A DNA stretch of 64,000 nucleotides. Origin: JAWLFI01 sp964627995. GTDB taxonomy: Bacteria; Bacteroidota; Bacteroidia; Chitinophagales; Saprospiraceae. Where the stretch lies: contig CAZVLN010000007.1 in assembly GCA_964627995.1 (NCBI GenBank), positions 17,326 through 81,325 of the forward strand, read 5' to 3'. Each line of letters starts with the position of its first letter. Position 1 is the stretch's first letter. Position numbers and translations under genes: made by a program. Positions 9,082 to 18,478 of this stretch are shown in pieces. The notes under the pieces are model-generated. The model saw nothing but the letters and a program-made list of their open reading frames with translations. It had not been told where the DNA came from and ran no database searches.

Positions 9082-10899
9082 TTAATACATTCTTGACGAA
9101 GATTGTTTGCTAAAATTTAAATAATATGGCAATCGCATTTGAACGCCCTTCAAATCATCATATTCCTTTTTGATTTGATAATGAGGAAAAGATTCAGCTA
9201 ACACGGCTTCTAATTCTTTTTTAATGCTAGGAGAGGAGCCACCAGAATTACTAAAATTTTCTAAAAGCATTTCCAAAGGATTTTTGGTTTTGGGATACTC
9301 TCTAATTTTGTAATCCTCCAATCCGGCTAATTCTACTCCCTTATCTATTGCATTTTGCATATTGCCAATTTCATCAATTAGATTAATCTCTAATGCCTTA
9401 TTACCAGGCCAAACTCGTCCCTGGGCAATCTCGTGAACCTGCTCAACGGTCATAGATCTGGAATCTGCTACGTGCCTCAAAAATTGTTGGTATATAGAAT
9501 CAACCATAGATTGGAAATATTTACTTTCTGCATTACTTAGTTCCTCAGCTATATTAAATGCAGCAGCATGTGGACCAGTAGTAACGGTATCAAATGAAAG
9601 CCCAATTTTTTCCTGCATGAGCTCTTGGGCCTGAGGTATTACAGCAAACACACCAATAGAGCCTGTTATTGTATTTTTAGCTGCATAGATAACATCAGCT
9701 GGAGCTGCCACATAATATCCTCCAGATGCTGCTACATCACCCATAGTCGCTATTACAGGAGTCCCCTGGGCTCGAATAAGTTTAATTTCTCGAGCAATTT
9801 TATCGGATGCCAATGCGCTTCCTCCTCCAGAATTAATACGAAGTATTACTGCTCCGAGATTTTTCTTTTCTCTGATCTCACTAAGAACTTCCACATACTT
9901 ATCACTACTGATTGTTCCTGGATCTTCACCCTCTACTACTATTCCTCCTTCCATGTAGACAATGGCAACCTCTTTATCACCACTAATTTTAGCAATATCT
10001 TTCTTATGTTTAGAATAGTATTTCTCCATGGAGATTAAATTGACCGGTTTGGAAGAATCTCCTTGAATTTCATTGCGGATAATATCTACAAATTCATCCT
10101 GATATACCACTCGATCTATAAAACCATTATTGATGGCATCTTCGGTAAATTGAATTGAGAAGTTATCTGCCAAGGATTCAAGCTTTTCAGGAGTGGTATT
10201 TCTACTTTCGGCAATATCTTGCAGATAAATATTATACAATGCTCGTAAATACTCTCGTGTTTGTTCCCGGTTTTCTTCACTGATACTAGTTCTTCGCAAA
10301 GGTTCTGTTGCACTTTTAAAATCTCCGGCGTAAAACACTTTTGCTTTTATACCTAGTTTATCTAGCATTCCTTTTAAGAAAGGTACGGTAACACCAAAGC
10401 CTCTAAAATCTATTGATCCAGTAGGGTGTATATAGATACTATCAGCTACTGAAGCTAAATAATACGTACCTTGTGAATAGGAGTCGGCATTGGCGAAAAC
10501 AAATTTTTCTGAAGTTTTGAAATCTTCTATGGCCTCTCTCAAATCATATGCAGAAGCATTTGCTAAGGTCATACCCGAAAGGTTAATGTATATCCCTTTT
10601 ATTTGGTCATCGCTTTTTGCATGATTAACAAGGCGTATCATATCTTGCAATCCGACCACATTTTGCTCGTTCATAGCAAAATCAAAAGGGGAGACAGCAA
10701 CATTATTTGTTTTTTCAGGAACTAAGTTATCCAATTTAAGCTCTAACACTCCCTCTTCAGGAAGTTCGACATTAGCATCTGATGAAGATAGAAAGGAAAC
10801 AAAGCCAGCAATGCTAATGAATCCTATAACGCTAAGTAAGATTAACGCAATTACCATCCCCAAACAGGATGCTAAGGTATATTTCAGAAAATCTTTCAT
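9082..10899 (-). CDS. sppA: Signal peptide peptidase SppA, 67-kDa type
   Basis: A membrane-anchored serine protease with a Ser/Lys dyad that degrades released signal peptides. With the start at the ATG complementary to 10897-10899 (605 aa) the protein opens with its membrane anchor, MKDFLKYTLASCLGMVIALILL; an upstream in-frame ATG would add 29 residues of unlikely sequence. The general-base lysine is K195 in DFKSATEP and the nucleophile is S392 in DVAASGGYY, with the SGGGSALAS oxyanion-hole segment before it. Two S49 domains in tandem fit the long SppA form. 108 bp separate it from the upstream kinase gene and 17 nt from marR. Confidence 0.95.
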   Translation of the reverse strand: MKDFLKYTLASCLGMVIALILLSVIGFISIAGFVSFLSSSDANVELPEEGVLELKLDNLVPEKTNNVAVSPFDFAMNEQNVVGLQDMIRLVNHAKSDDQIKGIYINLSGMTLANASAYDLREAIEDFKTSEKFVFANADSYSQGTYYLASVADSIYIHPTGSIDFRGFGVTVPFLKGMLDKLGIKAKVFYAGDFKSATEPLRRTSISEENREQTREYLRALYNIYLQDIAESRNTTPEKLESLADNFSIQFTEDAINNGFIDRVVYQDEFVDIIRNEIQGDSSKPVNLISMEKYYSKHKKDIAKISGDKEVAIVYMEGGIVVEGEDPGTISSDKYVEVLSEIREKKNLGAVILRINSGGGSALASDKIAREIKLIRAQGTPVIATMGDVAASGGYYVAAPADVIYAAKNTITGSIGVFAVIPQAQELMQEKIGLSFDTVTTGPHAAAFNIAEELSNAESKYFQSMVDSIYQQFLRHVADSRSMTVEQVHEIAQGRVWPGNKALEINLIDEIGNMQNAIDKGVELAGLEDYKIREYPKTKNPLEMLLENFSNSGGSSPSIKKELEAVLAESFPHYQIKKEYDDLKGVQMRLPYYLNFSKQSSSRMY

Positions 10900-11007
10900 A
10901 ATATTATTTTGTATAAAAGTACATATAATCTTGTTGAAAATAAACTGTGTTATATAAGTGGAATTAAATTGGAGATAGAATGTCAAATTTATTGGATGAA
11001 TGAGGTC

Positions 11008-11661
11008 TTATATGTCATTCAGACTTATTTCGTGGATGCCATTGGAATAGTCCTGAGCAATTATTTTTTTTATTAGCTCATAGTCGGAACGATTTTTTGC
11101 AAAGTCTAAATCTTCTAAATTAAGAATAAGGATAGGGTAGTTTTGCCCACGATTGAAAAATGAAAAATAGGCCGATTCTATTCCAGCAAGGTATTCAGAT
11201 TTTAAATCGGTCTCAATACTTCTGTTTCGCTTTTGAATTTGTTTATATAATTGTTCTACAGGTCGGTGCAGATAAACTAAAAGATCGGGCTCTGGAAATA
11301 GCTTTGCTAAAATGCTATGAAATCGGAGAAACAACTGGTACTCTTCTTCATTAAGATTGTTTCTGGCAAACAATGCCGTTTTATGAAAAAAATAGTCTGA
11401 TAAAATAAATTTGCTGAACAAGTCCCTGTCAATGAGAAAATCCTGTAGTTGCTTATATCTCTCTGACATAAAAAACAGCTCTACGGGAAATGCATATCTC
11501 TTGGGATCTTTATAAAATAGCGGCAGAAACGGATTATCAGTAAATTGTTCTAAAACTAATCTGCAGTTAAAGTCTTGTTGAAGCATTCTGCATAGGGTAG
11601 TTTTGCCTGTCCCTATGTTTCCCTCAATACATATATACGAATAACTATTACTTAACGACAT
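11008..11661 (-). CDS. Deoxynucleoside kinase (dCK/dGK family)
   Basis: Phosphorylates deoxynucleosides for salvage into dNTPs. The P-loop is IEGNIGTGKTT near the N-terminus; an LEQF segment (compare the E-P/W substrate site of dCK/dGK), an R-rich lid region (QKRNRSIETDLKSEYL) and a DLLVYLHRP strand complete the pattern. I start it at the ATG complementary to 11659-11661, giving 217 aa and an immediate beta-strand into the P-loop; a frame extension of 14 residues upstream adds nothing recognisable. The start overlaps the end of folK by 14 nt, which suggests translational coupling. Which base it prefers cannot be read from the sequence. Confidence 0.9.
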   Translation of the reverse strand: MSLSNSYSYICIEGNIGTGKTTLCRMLQQDFNCRLVLEQFTDNPFLPLFYKDPKRYAFPVELFFMSERYKQLQDFLIDRDLFSKFILSDYFFHKTALFARNNLNEEEYQLFLRFHSILAKLFPEPDLLVYLHRPVEQLYKQIQKRNRSIETDLKSEYLAGIESAYFSFFNRGQNYPILILNLEDLDFAKNRSDYELIKKIIAQDYSNGIHEISLNDI

Positions 11662-12163
11662 GCGGATCCTCTTTATAGAATATAACGGTTGATTGATCTT
11701 CACAAGAGCTTAAAATCTTCTCAATAGTTTTCCCATTCACTGGATTGGAATAACCAGGAGCTATGTCATGGATGGGTTGCAAAACAAATCGCCTTTCCTC
11801 TAGGTAGGGGTGTGGAATAGTAAGTTGAGAAGTTCCTATTATTGTTGATCCATAAAAAATTATGTCAATATCAATCTCCCTGGGGCCCCACTTTTTAGTC
11901 TTTCGACGTCCTAGATTTATTTCGATTTGCTTGCATACATCTAGCAGTTTAAATGGGCTTAAATGGGTGTTACCAATGTGCGCCTGGTTTAAAAATGGAG
12001 CCTGCTCTATGTATCCCCAAGCTTCGGTTTCATATATTGGTGAGCTCTTTGTTACTCTTAGACCCTGCTCGTCCATTTCCTGAATGGCTGATCTCAAATA
12101 ACGTTCTCTATTCCCAGAATTCGAACCCAGATGGACCACAAACTCGTGGTGTCTTCTTTCCAT
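11648..12163 (-). CDS. folK: 2-amino-4-hydroxy-6-hydroxymethyldihydropteridine pyrophosphokinase
   Basis: HPPK of folate synthesis, transferring pyrophosphate from ATP to 6-hydroxymethyl-dihydropterin. 171 aa. The N-terminal strand VVHLGSNSGNRE is the usual start, and the HPPK signature WGPREIDIDIIFYG carries the two magnesium-binding aspartates; IPHPYLEERRFVLQP follows in its normal place. It begins 5 nt after the symporter gene and overlaps the kinase gene by 14 nt, so these three form one transcript. folP and folB are not in the window; folE is at 33867. Confidence 0.96.
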   Translation of the reverse strand: MERRHHEFVVHLGSNSGNRERYLRSAIQEMDEQGLRVTKSSPIYETEAWGYIEQAPFLNQAHIGNTHLSPFKLLDVCKQIEINLGRRKTKKWGPREIDIDIIFYGSTIIGTSQLTIPHPYLEERRFVLQPIHDIAPGYSNPVNGKTIEKILSSCEDQSTVIFYKEDPHVVK

Positions 12164-12168
12164 TTAAA

Positions 12169-13815
12169 TCAGCTTTGAGAACCACCAAAACGCTTACCAA
12201 TAGCGGCCAAATATTTATTCATTTCTTCTCGTACGTCTTTTACGAGAAATAGAAGGCCTATCATATTTGGAAAGACCATGGCCAATATCATTGCATCTGA
12301 AAATTTAATAACAGCACCCAAGGAGGCAGCAGAACCAATTACGATAAAGAATAAAAAGATGACTTTGTATGCAAGGTCAACTTTTCGGCTTTTACCAAAT
12401 AAGTACTTCCATGCTTGAAGACCGTAGTATGACCAAGATAACATGGAAGAAAATGCAAATAATATTACTGCAATGGTCAATACTACTGAAAAGCCGGGGA
12501 TGACATCATCAAAGGCTGCTGAAGTCAAGTTTACTCCTCCCAGGCGTTCACCCGTTTGGGTTAAAATCACCTGATTACCTTCAAGTGCTCCATAAACAAA
12601 AGCCCCATCCATATTGAAAAATATAATAACTAGAGCGGTGAGTGTACATATGAGAACAGTATCAATAAAAGGCTCTAGAAGAGCAACGACACCTTCCGAT
12701 GCAGCATATTTTGTTTTCACTGCAGAGTGAGCTATAGATGCTGAACCCACACCAGCTTCATTGGAGAAAGCCGCACGTTGAAAACCAGTTACTATAACTC
12801 CTATAAACCCACCAGCTATTGCGATGGGGTAGAATGCTTGCTCAATGATCATATTAAAAGCACGTGGAATATCCTGATAATGTGCCCCAATGATGATTAA
12901 TGCTGCCAATACATAAATACCAGCCATAAAAGGAACTACACGTTCCGTTACTTTACCTATGCGTTTTATACCTCCGATAATTACGATTCCTACGATTATG
13001 GCGAGAAACAAACCAAATAAGGCACCAGCATAGCCACTTTCTAAATTAAATTCCTTAACAAATTGGGCTGCACTTTGATTGGCCTGAAACATATTACCGC
13101 CACCAAAAGAGGCGCCTACGCATAAAATCGCAAATAGTACAGCTAATGTTTTTCCTAACCGAGGCCAGTTTCGCTTAACAAATCCCTTAGATAAATAATA
13201 CATGGGTCCCCCGTGAACAGTGCCATCAGGTTCTATATCTCTATATTTTACTCCTAATGTACACTCTACAAATTTAGATGACATCCCAAGTAATCCGGCG
13301 ATAATCATCCAAAATGTTGCACCTGGACCACCTATGCCTATGGCGATAGCAACACCGGCAATATTGCCTAAGCCGACAGTGGCAGATACGGCAGCCGTGA
13401 GTGCTTGAAAATGATTGACCTCTCCATCTCGACTTTCATCTCTTACGGTTTCGGGAATATCTCCTTCATTGGTAAAGGCTTCATCATCGGGTTTGAAATC
13501 CTCTGCACCTTGTTTTTCTACAAAGTCATATTTCCCTCTAACGACTTGAATTGCAAAAGGGATTTTTCTCAGATTAACAAATCCAAAATAAACTGTGAAG
13601 AAGGAAGCCCCTCCAATAAGAATGACTAATACCAAGGGAACATCTACGCCAGCAATAGAAAAAGATGAAAGAACAAATCCTTCCCACCAATTAGCAAAAG
13701 GTTCCACTTTTTCATTGATAGCTTTATCTATAGAACTCAACCAACTTTCTTCAGCTAAAGCCATAAAGGGCATTACACTTATTGCGAGAATGGTAAGAAA
13801 TATTCTTTTCATCAT
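12169..13815 (-). CDS. Sodium:alanine symporter family (AGCS) transporter
   Basis: A 548-aa polytopic membrane protein. After a cleavable-looking N-terminal segment (ending about residue 21) and a short amphipathic stretch come about eleven membrane helices. Family marks: HFQALTAAVSATVGLGNIAGVA in the first helices (the alanine/sodium site of AGCS proteins), GPGATFWMI, the YRDIEPDGTVHGGPMYYL loop, and FSNEAGVGSASIAHS. Members take up alanine or glycine with Na+. It heads the folK-kinase transcript, a proximity with no obvious functional link. The loop at about 108-130 is unusually acidic. Confidence 0.94.
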   Translation of the reverse strand: MMKRIFLTILAISVMPFMALAEESWLSSIDKAINEKVEPFANWWEGFVLSSFSIAGVDVPLVLVILIGGASFFTVYFGFVNLRKIPFAIQVVRGKYDFVEKQGAEDFKPDDEAFTNEGDIPETVRDESRDGEVNHFQALTAAVSATVGLGNIAGVAIAIGIGGPGATFWMIIAGLLGMSSKFVECTLGVKYRDIEPDGTVHGGPMYYLSKGFVKRNWPRLGKTLAVLFAILCVGASFGGGNMFQANQSAAQFVKEFNLESGYAGALFGLFLAIIVGIVIIGGIKRIGKVTERVVPFMAGIYVLAALIIIGAHYQDIPRAFNMIIEQAFYPIAIAGGFIGVIVTGFQRAAFSNEAGVGSASIAHSAVKTKYAASEGVVALLEPFIDTVLICTLTALVIIFFNMDGAFVYGALEGNQVILTQTGERLGGVNLTSAAFDDVIPGFSVVLTIAVILFAFSSMLSWSYYGLQAWKYLFGKSRKVDLAYKVIFLFFIVIGSAASLGAVIKFSDAMILAMVFPNMIGLLFLVKDVREEMNKYLAAIGKRFGGSQS

Positions 13816-14030
13816 ATTTTAGGTTTATGGTGCTCTTTAGCGAGGGCTATGATACATAAAAATTCCAAACTATCCCATAAAATTTATCCAATTTGCCCTT
13901 AAGAATAGAACTATTTACTCGCTTTAGTAGGTATAAATTCCTATGTCCAAAGGAAAATCACTTCATGTTTAAATTTTGAATAAAAATTTGTAGTATTGGT
14001 ATTGTTTTTCGTCCACCAAAATTTTAATAA

Positions 14031-14960
14031 ATGAGTCAACAAGTTTCGAATACTGTTTTAATGGTACGGCCGAATCATTTTAGATTCAATGAGGATACAG
14101 CAGGTGATAATGCTTTTCAACAGGAACCTTCCAATGACTCAGGTGTAGTTATTCATCAGAAAGTGCTTGAAGAGTTTGATAATATGGTAAGACTCTTGCG
14201 AAGAGTGGGAATCCATGTGCTCGTTTTTGAGGAAGAAGATGAGAAATCAAATCCTGACTCTATTTTTCCAAACAATTGGTTTTCTACGCACAATGATGGG
14301 AGCTTAATTACATACCCAATGTATCCAGAGAGCAGAAGAAATGAGCGAAATGAGGATGTGATCAATTTAATCTCAGAACAGTTTCAAATTGACCAGAGGT
14401 ATTCTTTTGAACAATATGAAGACGATAACCAATTTTTAGAAGGGACCGGCTCTATGATTTTTGACCGGAGGGACAAAGTGGTTTATGCTAGCCTAAGTCA
14501 ACGTACTCACATACAGCTTCTTGATAAGTTTTGTTTACTCAAAAACTATGAAAAAGTTACTTTCGACGCAGTTGACCAGAGAGGACAGGTTATTTACCAT
14601 ACTAATGTTATGATGTCTATTGGCTCTCAAATGGCTATAGTAGGATTAGATTCGATCACCGACCCCAAACAACGAAAGTTTGTATTGAAGAGATTAAATC
14701 AAGGTGGCAAATCTGTAATAGAGATATCTCAGGATCAAATTGATCAATTCGCAGGCAATATGCTTCAACTATACAGCATTGAAAAGGACAAACACTACTT
14801 AGTCATGTCTGAAACCGCAAAAAAGTCCTTAACTGCACCACAGATTAAGCGTATCAATGATTATGCAACTATATTACCTATTCCCATTCCTACTATCGAG
14901 AAAATAGGTGGAGGCAGTGTCCGATGCATGATGGCTGAGATCTTTTTAAATAAGAAATAA
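14031..14960 (+). CDS. ctlX: CtlX-like citrulline/arginine-deiminase-fold hydrolase
   Basis: A 309-aa guanidino-group-modifying enzyme of the amidinotransferase fold. Visible landmarks are RPNHFRFN near the start, PDSIFPNNWFSTH (the substrate-side Asp-Asn motif), FLEGTGSMIFDR with E137 and D145, catalytic H190 in YHTNVMM, and nucleophile C299 in GGSVRCMMAE close to the C-terminus. The family was named for citrulline use in Francisella; in Bacteroidota it often carries only the amidinotransferase label, and the true substrate here is unproven. It is monocistronic and ends at a strong hairpin terminator. Confidence 0.88.
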   Translation: MSQQVSNTVLMVRPNHFRFNEDTAGDNAFQQEPSNDSGVVIHQKVLEEFDNMVRLLRRVGIHVLVFEEEDEKSNPDSIFPNNWFSTHNDGSLITYPMYPESRRNERNEDVINLISEQFQIDQRYSFEQYEDDNQFLEGTGSMIFDRRDKVVYASLSQRTHIQLLDKFCLLKNYEKVTFDAVDQRGQVIYHTNVMMSIGSQMAIVGLDSITDPKQRKFVLKRLNQGGKSVIEISQDQIDQFAGNMLQLYSIEKDKHYLVMSETAKKSLTAPQIKRINDYATILPIPIPTIEKIGGGSVRCMMAEIFLNKK

Positions 14961-14980
14961 GGTAGTAGTAGAAACCAAAC

Positions 14981-15018
14981 AAAAAAGGGAGCCAAAATTT
15001 TTGGCTCCCTTTTTTTTA
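14981..15018. terminator. Bidirectional intrinsic terminator
   Basis: A perfect stem, GGGAGCCAAAA at 14987-14997 pairing with TTTTGGCTCCC at 14999-15009, is flanked by A6 on the left and T8 on the right. It can therefore stop transcription from both convergent neighbours, ctlX on the plus strand and the TonB receptor on the minus strand. Confidence 0.92.
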
Positions 15019-15040
15019 TAGTGTATCAGATAATAATGAG

Positions 15041-18000
15041 CTAGTTAAACATATAACGAACCCCTATACGTCCTCTCCAACGAGAAAGTACGTTGGCAAT
15101 ACTATAGACTTCGTTGCCAGTGTTTGGCTCTGAAAAGCTAAACTGAGGCGTCGTTCCATCTGCAGCTTGGCCTTCGTAATTAATTAGGTTAAAATCAAAC
15201 GGGTTACCATAAATAACCCCCCAATCACTATTGATAAGATTAGCTACGTTAAACACATCAAAAGTGAATTGAAATCTATGCTCTCTTCCACCAGCTTCTA
15301 CAGCAAAATTTTGTGTGAACTTCAAGTCGATTACATGAGTAAATGGAGATCTACTACCATTTTTCTCTGCATAAGATCCTCTATTCTCGCTTAAGTAGTC
15401 ATCTTGTTCAATAAAAGTATTAAGAGCCTCCCATTGATCCTCTGGAGAAACACCATTTGCTTCTACTAGAACGATATCATTAATGCTCTCAGGAATGTAA
15501 ATCAAAGAACGAGTTCGGCTGGTGCTTCCCGTTTCATTATTGATATTTCTAGCATCAGCAGATCCTCGACCATAAGTATAAGAGAATGGAGATCCGGATT
15601 GACCATTGTAAAAAATACTAACGGAGGTGCGATACTTATCAGATCCGCCCCAGTTTACACCATAGTCAGCGGATGCGATTATTCTGTGTCCCATTGAAAA
15701 GTCAGAACGTCCAAGAGGGGCCATGTTACGACCATCCGTATTGAAAGCTCCTCTCCACTGAGATGAGTTCTGCGAGCTTGTTCCCTCGAAGATCGCAAAT
15801 GCATCCCCATAAGTATATGCAGTCATAATGTTTAATCCAAATGGGAATCGCTTTTGAACCTGAGCAGTCACATTATATGTATACCCTTCATCCGTATTAC
15901 TAGCTAAGTAAATAGCAGAATATCTGTCATCTATATTATTTCGAGTATAAACAGGTCGGTCATCGGTATTATCTGCTCCATTTGTCCAATTGTAATCAAG
16001 TGTAGGGTCACTGTTCACATTTTGATAAAACACATTATTTAGTGTTTTGGAATAAATTCCCTCAAAAGTAGTAAACCATCCATTACCCCAATCTCTATCT
16101 AGAGCCAGGTTTGCTCTGAAAATCTGTGGGAATTTGAAGTCATTTGCAAATAAATCAACCTGACCGGAAGGCACATCAACTTCTGTGTTGATTTGCTCAT
16201 ATTGCTCCTCAATATCTAAAAAGCGAGGGTTTTCATCGAGCTGATTACTGTTGAAACCTCCAACTGTTACACCATTATTGGTAAACATACCACCGGGCCA
16301 AACAAAAGGTACACGGCTAGTAAATATTCCAGCTCCACCACGAAGAACATTTCTACGATCTCCATTTATATCGTAATTGAAACCTACTCTTGGTGACCAC
16401 ATTAATTGGCCATCAGGAGCTGCTCCACCTTGAGCACCCTTTAGGTCATAGCCAGCGGCTTCAATTAAAGGAAGTGTTTCATCATTAAAGGTTGGATGAA
16501 TATTCGGATCAGTTAAAATTATAGGGACGTCAAGTCGCAATCCAAAGGTAAAGGAGAATTTTTTATTAACTTCCCAGTCTCCCTGACCGTAAAAGCCAAG
16601 CTGCAAGGCACTAAATTCTGCTGCTGCGGCCGATCCATCACCAATTACATCATCAACAAGTGAATAAGAACGAGTGTAGAAAACGGATCGTTCGTCATTT
16701 AAGAAATCATCCAACGAGTTAAAGGTATAAGAACCAAAGTTTTGGCGAATGAATAGATTGTAAAAATCAAAGTATTCATTATGTGTACCAAATGTCCAAG
16801 TGATATCACCACGGTACAAGTTGAAGTTATTCGTAAGTGTAAGTACGTTTTGATCTAACTGGTTCGCAGTGGAGAACTGCTCACTTCCTAACTCTATTTC
16901 GGCACCATTTCCATCATCAATAGTTAGATATGGGAAATTCTGCCCAATCGGATCTCTGTCATCACGAACAGTTGTATAACCTATGATCAAATTGTTTGAT
17001 GCTCCAAGACCCAAACGAGTATTTAATTCCAATGCTGTGGAATTTGTAGTTGTTGGGAAAAAGATACCATTATTGAGGTAATTGATAGATCGCTGACCTG
17101 AGCCATTTACAGAATTCTCTTCTCCCCGTACATAATTATGGCGAATCATCAAGTCATTATTCTCATTAATATTCCAGTTTATTTTCGAGAAAAGACGCAC
17201 GGCATCAAGTGTATTTACTTTATTGCCATAGGGTCCTGGGTCATAACCATAACGGTCAATAACCGTATTCCTCAAATTATCTAGATCAGCTTCACTGGAC
17301 TCTCCCTCATAATCCCCAATTTCAAATGGTCTAGGACTCTCTTCATTTTGGATTTCAGCATTGACAAAGAAGAACAATTTGTCCTTAATGATAGGACCAC
17401 CTAAGTTAAAGCCGATAAGTCGATTCGAGAATTCGTCTAGCCTTGTGGCTTCATCTCCTGTGCGATCGGTAAGTTTCCCATTTGTTTTTCCTGCCAAAGA
17501 TTCATTTTGAAGATAATAATAGGCACCACCTTCAAATCTGTTTGTTCCGGATTTTGTAACAGCATTGATACCACCCCCGGCGAAACCGCCATAGCTTACG
17601 TCATAAGGTGAAACGACCACTTGAATCTGATCAATTGCATCAATACTTATTGGAGCAATTCCGGTCTGGCCTCCATTCGTTCCATTTGCAGCTAATCCGA
17701 AAACATCATTATTGACCGCACCGTCAAAATAAATAGCGTTATAGCGATTGTTTGTTCCTGCTATGGAAAACCCACCTCCAAAGGACTCTTGAGCCTGAGG
17801 CGTCAAACGAGTAAAATCATTTAAATCCCGGTTCAAGGTTGGCATAGCTTCAATGGCTTCATTGTTAATTGAAGTACCTGTTCCAGCATTTTCACCTGAA
17901 CTACCACGTGCAGCTACAACTTCAATCGACTGAAGTTCAAATGCAGCTTCACCTAGCTTGAAGTTGATAGTAAAGGGTTCACCCAAGTTTAAGCGGATTC

Positions 18001-18301
18001 CGCTTTGAGCTTTTTCTTCGTAACCTGTATAAGTAGCTTTAATTACATAAGGACCTCCAACACGAACATTGGGCAAACGGTATCGGCCGGAAGCATCTGT
18101 TGCAGTACCGTAAGTAGTTCCTGAAGGAACGTGTGTTGCTACTACTGTAGCACCAATCAGTTCCATCCCTTCATCATCGTAGACGGTTCCCCGAATTTCT
18201 GATGTAGATACTCCCTGACTCCATACACTTCCAACTAGTAGAAGGAGGAAAGCACTTACACCGATAATGCGATGTGAGCAATTGCGTAAAAGACTTTTCA
18301 T
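15041..18301 (-). CDS. TonB-dependent receptor with carboxypeptidase-regulatory domain (Oar-like)
   Basis: A 1086-aa outer-membrane receptor. It has an export signal to about residue 29, a CarboxypepD_reg-like beta-sandwich at about 35-115 (IRGTVYDDEGMELIGATVV...), a plug domain at about 130-250 with the sequence DRTGN..SINNEAIEAMP-like start and FAGGGINAVTKSGTN, and a long 22-strand-type barrel that ends in RIGVRYMFN with the terminal aromatic expected of an outer-membrane barrel. No SusD gene is adjacent, so it is not a classical SusCD pair; Oar-like receptors are linked to protein or peptide handling in Bacteroidota and Myxococcus. A TACTTTTG -7 element lies just upstream, and its 3' end faces a bidirectional terminator. 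Confidence 0.93.
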   Translation of the reverse strand: MKSLLRNCSHRIIGVSAFLLLLVGSVWSQGVSTSEIRGTVYDDEGMELIGATVVATHVPSGTTYGTATDASGRYRLPNVRVGGPYVIKATYTGYEEKAQSGIRLNLGEPFTINFKLGEAAFELQSIEVVAARGSSGENAGTGTSINNEAIEAMPTLNRDLNDFTRLTPQAQESFGGGFSIAGTNNRYNAIYFDGAVNNDVFGLAANGTNGGQTGIAPISIDAIDQIQVVVSPYDVSYGGFAGGGINAVTKSGTNRFEGGAYYYLQNESLAGKTNGKLTDRTGDEATRLDEFSNRLIGFNLGGPIIKDKLFFFVNAEIQNEESPRPFEIGDYEGESSEADLDNLRNTVIDRYGYDPGPYGNKVNTLDAVRLFSKINWNINENNDLMIRHNYVRGEENSVNGSGQRSINYLNNGIFFPTTTNSTALELNTRLGLGASNNLIIGYTTVRDDRDPIGQNFPYLTIDDGNGAEIELGSEQFSTANQLDQNVLTLTNNFNLYRGDITWTFGTHNEYFDFYNLFIRQNFGSYTFNSLDDFLNDERSVFYTRSYSLVDDVIGDGSAAAAEFSALQLGFYGQGDWEVNKKFSFTFGLRLDVPIILTDPNIHPTFNDETLPLIEAAGYDLKGAQGGAAPDGQLMWSPRVGFNYDINGDRRNVLRGGAGIFTSRVPFVWPGGMFTNNGVTVGGFNSNQLDENPRFLDIEEQYEQINTEVDVPSGQVDLFANDFKFPQIFRANLALDRDWGNGWFTTFEGIYSKTLNNVFYQNVNSDPTLDYNWTNGADNTDDRPVYTRNNIDDRYSAIYLASNTDEGYTYNVTAQVQKRFPFGLNIMTAYTYGDAFAIFEGTSSQNSSQWRGAFNTDGRNMAPLGRSDFSMGHRIIASADYGVNWGGSDKYRTSVSIFYNGQSGSPFSYTYGRGSADARNINNETGSTSRTRSLIYIPESINDIVLVEANGVSPEDQWEALNTFIEQDDYLSENRGSYAEKNGSRSPFTHVIDLKFTQNFAVEAGGREHRFQFTFDVFNVANLINSDWGVIYGNPFDFNLINYEGQAADGTTPQFSFSEPNTGNEVYSIANVLSRWRGRIGVRYMFN

Positions 18302-18326
18302 AATTTTGGTTTTGTTTATGATTCCT

Positions 18327-18334
18327 CAAAAGTA
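18327..18334 (-). promoter_or_regulatory. -7 promoter element (TACTTTTG) for the TonB receptor
   Basis: An exact TAnnTTTG match on the minus strand, ending 26 nt before the receptor ATG, in a very AT-rich leader. I could not find a good TTG at the usual -33 distance, so only the -7 half is supported. Confidence 0.5.
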
Positions 18335-18478
18335 ATGATATAATGTTATGTTAATGTTACATTCACATTAAAACTTTTATATGTATAAAAATTTGATGTA
18401 AAACAAACTGAGTCTAAATAATATCTTGCTTTATTTGTATTGTATTTGTATATTTCAGCAAACTATCAAACAACTATT

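Noticed and set aside
10900..10986. N-terminal extension of SppA by 29 residues
   Set aside because: The extension precedes the membrane anchor with unlikely sequence, and the ATG at 10899 gives the typical SppA beginning.
14985..15040. Riboswitch in the hairpin between ctlX and the TonB receptor
   Set aside because: It is a single perfect stem with A and T runs at both ends of a convergent gene pair, a plain bidirectional terminator.
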